Position numbers and translations under genes: made by a program
Assembly (NCBI GenBank): GCA_021791615.1
Contig: JAJYWG010000074.1
Location: 1-41,945, forward strand
Direction of reading: 5' to 3'
DNA: 41,945 nt
Source: Actinomycetes bacterium
GTDB taxonomy: Bacteria; Actinomycetota; Acidimicrobiia; Acidimicrobiales; RAAP-2
In this document: piece after piece, positions 22,410 to 29,801 of the stretch
How positions within the stretch are numbered: the stretch's first letter is position 1
How the letters are laid out: each line of letters begins with the position of its first letter
The notes under the pieces: model-generated
Database searches by the model: none
What the model was told of the DNA's origin: nothing
Seen by the model: only the letters and a program-made list of their open reading frames with translations

Positions 22410-25363
22410 ACGACCACCCGCAGCACTTCTTCGAGCGTCGTCTCTCCACTCAACGCCTTGCGCAGACCATCACGGCGAAGGGTGCGCATGCCCTGCTCGA
22501 CCGCCATCCTCTCGATATTCACAATCGACTCCTGCTCGATGATCATCCTGTCAATTTCCTCGGTCAGTGTCATCACCTCGGACAGGACCGCCCGCCCGAG
22601 GTAACCGGTGTGGCTGCAGCTCCGGCATCCGACAGCACGGTACAGCGTCGAGATGTCCAGATCTTCGATATCTGTGTCGTGATACCCGGCGGAGAAGAAG
22701 TCCTTCTCCGACGCCTCGTACGGCTCCTTGCAGTGCTCGCAGAGGATCCGGGCCAGCCGCTGGGTGAGCACGCAGCTCAGCGCGGAGGTGACCAGGAACG
22801 GCTCAATGCCCATCTCGGTCAGACGGAGCGGCGTGGCGCTCGCCGAATTGGTGTGCAGGGTCGACAACACCAGGTGACCAGAGAGCGCCGCCTCCATGGC
22901 GATGGTCGCCGTGTCGGCGTCACGGATCTCCCCGATGAGCACGACGTCGGGGTCTGCCCGCAGGATCGACTTCAACGCGGTCGAGAAATGCAGACCGGCC
23001 TTCTTGTTGATCTGGACCTGGGTGATGCCGTCGATCTGGTACTCGACGGGGTCTTCCACCGTCACCACCGACTTCTCCTTGGTGACCACCTCTTGGAGCG
23101 TGGCGTACAAGGTGGTGGTCTTGCCGGCGCCGGTCGGACCGGTCACGAGGATCACCCCGTAGGGGTGCTTGTATGCCCGGGCGTACCTCTCCAAGGTGTC
23201 GGAGAAGAACCCGAGCTCGGGCAAGGTGCGGATGCTGGCCGACTTGTCGAGGAGCCGCATAACGCAGGTCTCGCCAAACATCGACGGCAAGGTGGCCAGG
23301 CGCAGGTCGATCTGGCGATCGCTCACCGACAGGGACACGCGCCCCTCCTGGGGGACCCGGTGCTCGGTGATGTCCATCTCGCCGAGCACCTTCAAACGAC
23401 TCACGACCGCCTGGTGGATGGAAGACGAGGCGGAGGTCGCGTCATGCATCACCCCGTCGATCCGGAAGCGGATGCGCAGCCGCTTCGGCGTCGGTTCGAT
23501 GTGGATGTCCGAAGCCCGCTCGTTGAGTGCCTGGAGGATGAGGAGGTTGACGTAGCGGACAATCGGCGCGTCCTCCACCACGGCCTGGAGGCTCTCCAGC
23601 TCGAACCCCGCGCTCGCCCCGGTCGTCATGTCGCTGGCGGCGTCGAGAGCCACGCCCTCCACGTCGGCCCCGACGTTCTGGAACTGCCGCAGGTGGTGGG
23701 CGATCTGCGAACGCGTGGCGACGACCGGCGTGAAGTTCCTCCCCATGATGGTCCGCAGGTCGTCCATGGCAAACACGTCGGTGGGGTTGGCCATTGCCAC
23801 GAGCGGTACGCCGCGCTCTATCTTGATCGGCAGCACCATGTGGTGCCGAGCGACGGACTCGGGGATGAGGCCCGCAGCCGAGGTGTCGACGGAGATCTTG
23901 TCGAGGTCGACGAACTCGAGGCCGACCTCCTGGGCCATCGCTCGGACGAGGTCCTCCTCGGTGGCCATGTGGCGGTTGTAGAGGTAGCGGGCCAGCGACT
24001 CCCCGGTCGCCTGGTGCTCGCGCAGGGCGTTCTCCATCTCTTCGACCGTGACTCGTCCCGACTCCACCAGCACCCTCGCCAGCGGCGGTCCGAACGCGAT
24101 CGACGCCGGCAGCGCACTGGCGGCATCGACGACCCCGTAGCCCTCGGGCGCCGGAGGCACGTCGCCGTCGAACGCGGCACCGGACTGATCACCCGACGCC
24201 GCGGCCGCGTCGCCACCGAGCGACGCGTAGGCCTCCTGGTCCTGGGGCTCAACTCCAGGCTGGGGCCACTCCGGACGTGGCGGCGGGGCGAGGATCTCAC
24301 GGAGCGATTCTTCGAGCGACGTGGCGGGCGCAGCGGCGAGGACGCCGGGGTCTTCTTCGGTCAGAAAACCGTCCTCCGCCGCGGCGTCGGCACCCGCTGT
24401 GTCCTCACCCCCCACGGCTTGGGCGTACTCCGGCAGCGCTTCCTCTCCGACGTCGGCAAGCGCACCATCGTCGGATCCCCCCGCGACCGCTTCACTCGCG
24501 GCAAGGACGCCGTCGCTCTCGGCCTCCTCGGCCTCCTCGACATCTGCGCCGCCCTTGCGGCTACGGCCGCGGTTTCCCTTGGCTCGACCGTTGGCAGAGT
24601 GCCCGTTCCCGTTCCCAACGGCTGCATCGGCGTCTGCCTCCAACTCCAGGGCTCCAAGCTCCATCGCCCCTGCGTCAGCCTCGCCCGGAATTCCAGCGTC
24701 CAGAACGGCGTCATTCCCTGCACCCGCGCCTTCGTCCTCCGGCGCGGGTGTGTCGCCGAGCGTCAGCGACCCGTCCATCTCGGCGAGGTCGTCCGGCGAG
24801 AGCGTGCCGCCAATCTCGGTCTTGAGCTCTTCGAGGTCGAGCGACGATGCTTCGGCCTCGAGCGAATCGTCGACGGCCACAGCCGATGCCACATGCTCGA
24901 CCTCGGCCTCGACCTCCGGGGATACGCCAGCGTCACCCGGGGTAGAACCGCCGAGATCGGCACTGCCGAGGTCGCCTTCGGCACCGTCCGCAGTCTCGTT
25001 GGAAGACTCGGTCGCTCCTTCGTCGGCACCTGCGCTGTCCTCGTCTTCACCTGCATGCTCCGAGGTGGAGTAGAGCTGGCCAATCGCTCGATCCACCTGT
25101 TCGGGAATGGCGACGACCGCGACGAACTCCCGACCGACGCTGGTACGCAGCGAGTCCATCGCGAAGAGATCTCCCGGGTCGGACACGGCAATGACGGGAG
25201 TCCCCAATCGCCGGCCGATCGGGACGGCGCGATGACGTCGGGCGACGTTCTCCGGGAGCAAGGTCGCGGCACCGGGCGCGATGGCAGACTGCGTGAGATC
25301 CACGAACCGAAGCCCGTGCTGCTCGGCAAGCCGCCGGGCACTCTCCTCGGCGCCGTCGCCCAT
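22406..25363 (-). CDS. pilB: Type IV pilus extension ATPase PilB, with two MshEN domains and a long acidic linker
   Basis: 985 residues; typical PilB has about 560. A first MshEN-like domain occupies residues 5-100 (GLRFVDLTQSAIAPGAATLL, VIAVSDPGDLFAMDSL). Then comes a low-complexity Glu/Asp/Ala/Gly linker of about 270 residues with one basic patch (NGRAKGNRGRSRKGG). A second MshEN domain is at 420-560 (VGLEFVDLDKISVDTSAAGL, LVAMANPTDVFAMDDL). The ATPase core has Walker A GPTGAGKTT (742-750), Walker B DPDVVLIGEIRDADT (804-818), His box GHLVLSTLHT (829-838) and a zinc site C875-x2-C878 / C913-x2-C916. The ATG follows a GAGGGGGACGAGG Shine-Dalgarno region. Overlaps pilT by 4 nt. Confidence 0.95.
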   Translation of the reverse strand: MGDGAEESARRLAEQHGLRFVDLTQSAIAPGAATLLPENVARRHRAVPIGRRLGTPVIAVSDPGDLFAMDSLRTSVGREFVAVVAIPEQVDRAIGQLYSTSEHAGEDEDSAGADEGATESSNETADGAEGDLGSADLGGSTPGDAGVSPEVEAEVEHVASAVAVDDSLEAEASSLDLEELKTEIGGTLSPDDLAEMDGSLTLGDTPAPEDEGAGAGNDAVLDAGIPGEADAGAMELGALELEADADAAVGNGNGHSANGRAKGNRGRSRKGGADVEEAEEAESDGVLAASEAVAGGSDDGALADVGEEALPEYAQAVGGEDTAGADAAAEDGFLTEEDPGVLAAAPATSLEESLREILAPPPRPEWPQPGVEPQDQEAYASLGGDAAAASGDQSGAAFDGDVPPAPEGYGVVDAASALPASIAFGPPLARVLVESGRVTVEEMENALREHQATGESLARYLYNRHMATEEDLVRAMAQEVGLEFVDLDKISVDTSAAGLIPESVARHHMVLPIKIERGVPLVAMANPTDVFAMDDLRTIMGRNFTPVVATRSQIAHHLRQFQNVGADVEGVALDAASDMTTGASAGFELESLQAVVEDAPIVRYVNLLILQALNERASDIHIEPTPKRLRIRFRIDGVMHDATSASSSIHQAVVSRLKVLGEMDITEHRVPQEGRVSLSVSDRQIDLRLATLPSMFGETCVMRLLDKSASIRTLPELGFFSDTLERYARAYKHPYGVILVTGPTGAGKTTTLYATLQEVVTKEKSVVTVEDPVEYQIDGITQVQINKKAGLHFSTALKSILRADPDVVLIGEIRDADTATIAMEAALSGHLVLSTLHTNSASATPLRLTEMGIEPFLVTSALSCVLTQRLARILCEHCKEPYEASEKDFFSAGYHDTDIEDLDISTLYRAVGCRSCSHTGYLGRAVLSEVMTLTEEIDRMIIEQESIVNIERMAVEQGMRTLRRDGLRKALSGETTLEEVLRVVV

Positions 25364-25466
25364 CCTCGTCCCCCTCAGTCGGTTCTCCGCCCGAACCTTT
25401 GCACCCGCAACCTACGTCCATTCACCAGCGGCTGGCGGGCCACCATAGGCCCCTCGCCTCCGAGAA

Positions 25467-25472
25467 TAGTAT
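25467..25472 (-). promoter_or_regulatory. Possible -10 element (TACTAT) for pilB-pilT-pilC
   Basis: TACTAT on the minus strand lies about 100 nt upstream of pilB. It is the best TANNNT match in the 273-nt gap between the divergent pilB and pilD genes; the -35 is not obvious. The rest of this gap shows no gene. Confidence 0.35.
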
Positions 25473-25636
25473 CCCGTGCCTTGTCCGCCATCTGGCGACC
25501 GAGTTCGCATCGGGGCATCCCGCTTCAATCGATGCTTCCTACGATACCTCTGATCATGACCCGGTGGAAGACCCACCTTCCGTGCGCCGAGAGCTGGGTC
25601 CCTCACCTGCGGGCCAAGAGCTACAGTCCCGGATCG

Positions 25637-26503
25637 ATGACACCGGCAACGGCCCGATGGGCGCTGACGGTCATCGGAATCAGCCTCTTCGGTCTGGTCA
25701 TCGGGTCGTTCCTCAACGTCGTCATCTACCGGCTGCCCCGATCGATGTCGGTCGTCCGCCCCGCGTCACACTGCCCGGCGTGCGCCGCACCACTCGGGGC
25801 GGCCGAGAACGTCCCGCTGGTCTCCTGGGTGGTCCTCAGGGCTCGATGCCGGCACTGTGGTGCACCCATTTCACCGAGGTACCCCTTCGTCGAGCTGGCC
25901 ACGGGTCTCGTCTTCTTCGGGTTGGCGTGGGCTCGGACCTCGTTGCCGGCCCTGCCCTCACTTCTGGTGGTGGCCGCGGCGTCGATCGCCGCCGCGGGCA
26001 CGTCGTTCGACGACGAGGCGATCCCCGGCGCTTTGGGCGTCGCCTCGGGTTTGGGAGCAGCATCCCTGGTCGCGGTCGCCCTCGCGACCGGTCAGCCGCA
26101 GCGCATCGGCTGGGCCGCCCTGGGAGCGATCGTCACCACTGCCGGGGTCTGGGCCGGCGCTCGCCCATACCGGCCGAGCACCTCGAGCCCGGCCGACCCA
26201 CCGGACCCGAGCACCGAGCCGAACGCCGACCTGACTCAGCCGACCCTGACCGCCCAGCCACGCCATTCGAACCTCTGGCGAGGACCGGGGTGGAGCACCT
26301 GGGCGTTGGGTGCAGCGCTCGGGTGGTCGGCGAGCTGGCTCTGGCCTCCGGGCGGCGTGATCCTCGGCGGATGGCTGGTTGCGGTCGCCGTCGTCGCGCC
26401 GCCTCTCCGCCGGGTCGGGCGTTCCCCGGTCGCACCCGTGCTCGCCGGAGCTGGTGCGCTGGGGTGTCTCGTCGCTTCGGCGCTCGTGACCACCCACGTG
26501 TGA
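25637..26503 (+). CDS. pilD: Prepilin peptidase/N-methylase PilD-like, second catalytic Asp motif missing
   Basis: 288 residues. The N-terminal domain is typical of A24 prepilin peptidases: membrane segment VIGISLFGLVIGSFLNVVIYRLP, then four zinc cysteines (HCPACAAPLG, C46/C49; CRHCGAPISPRYPFVEL, C71/C74). The peptidase half has a first Asp motif at TSFDDEAIPGAL (D125/D126), one residue shorter than usual. The second motif, normally GxGDxK, reads RGPGWSTWALGAALGW (from 215), with Trp219 where the Asp should be. Between them is a Pro/Ser/Thr-rich insert (178-212). The translation stays in frame across the region, so a simple sequencing frameshift does not explain this. A TACAGT box ends 9 nt before the ATG. 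It may be inactive as a peptidase, or a divergent form. Confidence 0.75.
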   Translation: MTPATARWALTVIGISLFGLVIGSFLNVVIYRLPRSMSVVRPASHCPACAAPLGAAENVPLVSWVVLRARCRHCGAPISPRYPFVELATGLVFFGLAWARTSLPALPSLLVVAAASIAAAGTSFDDEAIPGALGVASGLGAASLVAVALATGQPQRIGWAALGAIVTTAGVWAGARPYRPSTSSPADPPDPSTEPNADLTQPTLTAQPRHSNLWRGPGWSTWALGAALGWSASWLWPPGGVILGGWLVAVAVVAPPLRRVGRSPVAPVLAGAGALGCLVASALVTTHV

Positions 26504-26590
26504 GCGCTCCCACGACCGATGTCGCGCGAGCTACCGGAGGCGCCCATCTGTGAGCTCCCAGGCGACGCCTGCATACGACCCTCGCGCGGC

Positions 26591-27688
26591 TCAGCCCATG
26601 CCGGTAGCGACCAGCCCACGACGTTCCAGCATGACGCGGAGGTCGTGGGGGTTCGAGGCCATCATGAGCGCCTCTTCCAACGTCACCATGCCGTCTTGGA
26701 GATGACGGGCCAGGCTCTGGTCGAACGTCTGCATCCCGTAGTACTCGCCGTCGGCGATGATCTGCTCGATCTCCCCGGTGAGGTCCGGGTCGGCGATGCA
26801 CTGGCGGATCCGACCGTTCACCACCATGATCTCGAGGGCCGGCACCCTGCCTCGTCCGTCGGCGCGGCGGACGAGGCGCTGGGCGATCGTGCCCCGGAGC
26901 GCGCCCGAGAGCGACACCCTGGCCTGGGACTGCTGGTGCGGGGGAAAGAAGTCGATGACTCTGTTGATCGTCTCGGTGGCATCGATGGTGTGCAGGGTCG
27001 TAAGCACGAGGTGCCCGGTCTCGGCTGCCGTCAGCGCCGCCGACGCCGTCTCGAGGTCGCGCATCTCGCCGACCAAGATGACGTCGGGGTCCTGGCGCAG
27101 GACGACGCGCATCGCGCTTGCGAACGTGTCGGTATCGAAGCCCACCTCCCGCTGGTCCACGGCCGCGACGTTGTCCCGGTGGAGGTACTCGATCGGGTCC
27201 TCGATGGTGATGATGTGGCAGGGCCGGGTCCGGTTGATGTGGTCGACCATCGTGGCCAAGGTGGTGGTCTTCCCCGAGCCGGTCGGACCGGTGACCAGCA
27301 CCAGGCCCCGTTGCTCCGACGCCAGCTCGTAGATCACCGGGGGGAGGCCCAGCTCCTCGGCCGATCCGGGGTTGGGGCGTACCCAGCGGAAGGCGATGGC
27401 GATGGAGCTTCGCTGGAAGTACGCGTTCACGCGGAACCGTCCCACCCCGGCGACCGAGTACGCGAAGTCCGCTTCGTGGTGCTTCTCGAAGATCTCGGCC
27501 ACGTGGGCCGGCATGATCGCCTCCACGAGCATCTGGGTGTCCTGGGGGGTGAAGCGCTCCTCCCCCTCCATCGTCGCGAGCTGCCCGTCGACTCGCAGGC
27601 GGGGCGGGGCGCCGGGCTTCACATGGAGGTCGGAGCCCTGGCGCTCGGCGACGAGGGTGAGGAGTCGATCGAGGTCTGAGTGGTCCAC
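26591..27688 (-). CDS. pilT: Type IV pilus retraction ATPase PilT (canonical)
   Basis: 365 residues, normal PilT length. It powers pilus retraction. MDHSDLDRLLTLVAERQGSDLHVKPGAPPRLRVDG at the N-terminus, Walker A GPTGSGKTTTLATMVDHIN, IEDPIEYLHRDNVAAVDQREVG, Walker B DPDVILVGEMRDLET (Asp box) and the His box TGHLVLTTLHTIDATETINRVIDFFPP are all intact, as is the AQRLVRR-type region. The start is GTG with TAGGCT (27697-27702) 8 nt upstream, so the leader is 1-2 nt at most. It lacks the MshEN domain present in the other PilT of this window. Confidence 0.95.
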   Translation of the reverse strand: MDHSDLDRLLTLVAERQGSDLHVKPGAPPRLRVDGQLATMEGEERFTPQDTQMLVEAIMPAHVAEIFEKHHEADFAYSVAGVGRFRVNAYFQRSSIAIAFRWVRPNPGSAEELGLPPVIYELASEQRGLVLVTGPTGSGKTTTLATMVDHINRTRPCHIITIEDPIEYLHRDNVAAVDQREVGFDTDTFASAMRVVLRQDPDVILVGEMRDLETASAALTAAETGHLVLTTLHTIDATETINRVIDFFPPHQQSQARVSLSGALRGTIAQRLVRRADGRGRVPALEIMVVNGRIRQCIADPDLTGEIEQIIADGEYYGMQTFDQSLARHLQDGMVTLEEALMMASNPHDLRVMLERRGLVATGMG

Positions 27689-27804
27689 GGAGCGCTAGCC
27701 TATTGCGTCAGTAGGGGCGATGTCGGAGCGATGGTGAAGATCGGACCTCGAACACGTCCGGCGGGCCCGCTCAGAACGCCCCCGTGCCAGGCTGCCGTCG
27801 TTGG

Positions 27805-28146
27805 TCAGCGCCGCGAAGTGTGGAGCACGTCTCCGACCGAGAGCTCGGCGGTGGCTTCGCCGCCGCACTGTGCGCAGTGCTCCACGTGACGCCACGAGCG
27901 CAGCAACCGGCTCCCTTCGGGATTGAGGAGGACGACAAAAGATTCCGATCCAGGGTCCAGGTGCAGGCCGAAGTAGGGGCGCCATGCGGTCGACGCCTCA
28001 CCGCTCTGGAGATTGAGGCCTTTCAAGATCCTCCGGAAACGCATGTGGTCCGTGTCGAAGATCCAGGTGCTGTGGCAAGACTCCAGCACCGTCATCCCGG
28101 CCGCCGCCGCCTCTTCGATACCAGTTCCGGCACGAGCACGATCCAT
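27805..28146 (-). CDS. Small CxxC protein of unknown function
   Basis: 113 residues (96 if the internal ATG at Met18 is used). The core MTVLESCHSTWIFDTDHMRFRRIL followed by AWRPYFGLHLDPGSESFVVLLNPEGSRLLRSWRHVEHCAQCGGEATAELSVGDVL has mixed, non-repetitive protein-like composition, with a C-terminal CAQCG pair and an earlier Cys-His that could bind metal. I do not recognise a named family. It follows the carboxyltransferase gene by 78 nt on the same strand and precedes pilT by 116 nt; a role in either system is not shown. Confidence 0.6.
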   Translation of the reverse strand: MDRARAGTGIEEAAAAGMTVLESCHSTWIFDTDHMRFRRILKGLNLQSGEASTAWRPYFGLHLDPGSESFVVLLNPEGSRLLRSWRHVEHCAQCGGEATAELSVGDVLHTSRR

Positions 28147-28224
28147 GCCCGCGATCTTGTCCGAGCGAGGTGTGGGTTTGGCGTCGGGCGTGTTGCAATT
28201 GAATGACGCTATAGAGCGCCCGGG

Positions 28225-29583
28225 TCAGAGCGGCCCGCCGTCGTGCTTCTTGCCCCCGAGGCGCTCGCGTTTGGACGACTCCGCTGCCAGGCCGGCCACC
28301 AGCGCCCTCCTCGTGTCGGCAGGGTCGATCACGTCGTCCACGAAGCCGCGATCGGCCGCGGGCCACGGCGCGAGGACGTCTCGCCGATAGGCCTCCTCGA
28401 GACGGCGCCGGGCGGAGCGGTCTTGGCGCCGGTGCAGGATCTGGACCGCGCCTTCGGCGCCCATGACCGCCACTTCGGCACCGGGCCACGCGAGGCAGAG
28501 GTCGTTGCCGAGCCCTTTTGAGTCCATCACGATGTACGCGCCGCCGAACGCTTTGCGCAAGATCACGCACAGGCGCGGGACGGTCGCCTCGGCGTAGGCG
28601 AACGCCAGCTCCGCCCCGTGGCGGATCATGCCCCGCCATTCCAAGTCCTTGCCCGGGAGGAATCCCGGCGTGTCGACCAGGGTCACGATCGGGAGGTTGA
28701 ACGCGTCGCAGAGGCGCACGAAGCGCGCTCCTTTCTGCGAGGCGGCGATGTCGAGCGTCCCGGCGAGGGCGCGGGGCTGGTTCGCGACAACGCCCACTGC
28801 CCGGGAGCCGACGTGTGCGAAGGCGGTCACGAGCTGCGGGGCCCACCGCTCCCACAGCTCGCACAGCTCGTGGTCGTCGACCACCGCCCGCGCGACGTCG
28901 CGCACGTCGTACGAGGCCCCGGGGCGGTCCGGTACCAGTGCAGCCAGCTCGGGGACGGCCCGTCCAGGCGGGTCACCGGTGTCGAGCGCCGGCGGCTCCT
29001 CGTCGGCGTGGCGCGGAAGGTAGGACAGCAGCTCGGTAACCGCCGCCGTCACGTCGTCGCTCTCGAGAGCGCACAGCCCGCTCGCCCTGGCGTGGACCTC
29101 GATCCCGCCGAGAGCCGGCAGGCTCAGCTCGACGCCGGTGAACTCGGCAACCATTGCCGGCCCCGATACGAAGGCAACCGCATCCCCGGTCATCACCACC
29201 AGGTCGGCCAGACCGAGAAGGAGGGCCGGGCCCGAGATCACCGGCCCGGTCGCGGCGGCAATCACCGGTACCGCCCCCAAGCACTTCACCACTTCTGCTG
29301 CAGCGCCTCCCCATCCGTGGAGGGCGTCGATACCGTCCGAGACATCGGCACCGCTGGAGGAGAGCTCGAGGACCAGCGGCAGCCGGAGACGCAACGCCGT
29401 CCGTGCAGCCTCCGCGAGGGTGTCCCCGTCTCGGCGTGCCAAGGCCCCGCGGCGGCGATCGGAAGCCGTTCGCGCCAGTACCACGGCTCGGCCCCCGACT
29501 GTGCAGAGCGACGTGGCAACCGTCCCGGCGACCCCGGCGCGCATGGTCACCCCGGCGTGCACGACCCCGGCTGCCGAGCTCAT
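28225..29583 (-). CDS. Acyl-CoA carboxylase carboxyltransferase (beta-type) subunit
   Basis: 452 residues. Two crotonase-like halves of a biotin-dependent carboxyltransferase, which moves CO2 from biotin to acetyl- or propionyl-CoA. First half: VVLELSSSGADVSDGIDALHGWGG, VPVIAAATGPVISGPALLLGLADLVVMT, GVELSLPALGG. Second half: VGVVANQPRALAGTLDIAASQKGARFVRLCDAFNLPIVTLVDTPGFLPGKDLEWRGMIRHGAELAFAYAEATVPRLCVILRKAFGGAYIVMDSKGLGNDLCLAWPGAEVAVMGAEGAV, a near-textbook PccB/AccD5 sequence. The first half is shorter and more divergent than in typical 520-residue subunits. The start is at 29583, where TAGAGT lies 7 nt upstream; 26 more codons are open beyond it. No biotin carboxylase gene is nearby. Confidence 0.88.
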   Translation of the reverse strand: MSSAAGVVHAGVTMRAGVAGTVATSLCTVGGRAVVLARTASDRRRGALARRDGDTLAEAARTALRLRLPLVLELSSSGADVSDGIDALHGWGGAAAEVVKCLGAVPVIAAATGPVISGPALLLGLADLVVMTGDAVAFVSGPAMVAEFTGVELSLPALGGIEVHARASGLCALESDDVTAAVTELLSYLPRHADEEPPALDTGDPPGRAVPELAALVPDRPGASYDVRDVARAVVDDHELCELWERWAPQLVTAFAHVGSRAVGVVANQPRALAGTLDIAASQKGARFVRLCDAFNLPIVTLVDTPGFLPGKDLEWRGMIRHGAELAFAYAEATVPRLCVILRKAFGGAYIVMDSKGLGNDLCLAWPGAEVAVMGAEGAVQILHRRQDRSARRRLEEAYRRDVLAPWPAADRGFVDDVIDPADTRRALVAGLAAESSKRERLGGKKHDGGPL

Positions 29584-29590
29584 CACCGCG

Positions 29591-29596
29591 ACTCTA
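29591..29596 (-). promoter_or_regulatory. -10 element (TAGAGT) for the carboxyltransferase gene
   Basis: TAGAGT on the minus strand ends 7 nt before the ATG at 29583, leaderless spacing; it decides the start codon. Confidence 0.5.
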
Positions 29597-29637
29597 CGCG
29601 AGGAGGCATCGGCGCCGGTCCGGACCGTCCCGGAAAG

Positions 29638-29801
29638 TTGACTCGCCCGGTGCGGTGCCACACACTAGAGTGCTCCAAGCCTCGCCTCGCAGTGGCGAGC
29701 GTTCGGGGGAAACGTGGAGGGACGAGTGGTCGGATCGGACAGGGTGCCCCAGGCCGTAAACGGCGGGGTGGCACCGGGCACCGGGATGGGGGGCTAGGCG
29801 G
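29638..29801 (+). promoter_or_regulatory. Promoter region and structured leader of the pilMN-pilO operon
   Basis: TTGACT (29638-29643) and TAGAGT (29666-29671) are -35- and -10-like, but the 22-bp spacing is too long for an ideal promoter. If TAGAGT is the -10, the leader is about 125 nt. It holds a small hairpin (CTCGCC 29681-29686 with GGCGAG 29694-29699) and a larger one between 29744 and 29774 (outer arms GTGCC/GGCAC, inner GCCG/CGGC). I do not recognise a known riboswitch. Confidence 0.4.

Noticed and set aside
22388..26503. A 1371-codon plus-strand open frame running across pilB
   Set aside because: Only its last 288 codons are a real gene (pilD). The rest is antisense to pilB, whose frame shows all ATPase motifs; long antisense frames are normal at this G+C content.
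25637..26503. Sequencing frameshift as the cause of the missing GxGD in PilD
   Set aside because: The frame remains PilD-like after the motif (ALGAALGW and a hydrophobic end), and the other two frames do not encode GxGD at that place.
29672..29801. c-di-GMP riboswitch upstream of pilMN
   Set aside because: The conserved bases of the GEMM-I and GEMM-II classes are not present; only generic hairpins are seen.
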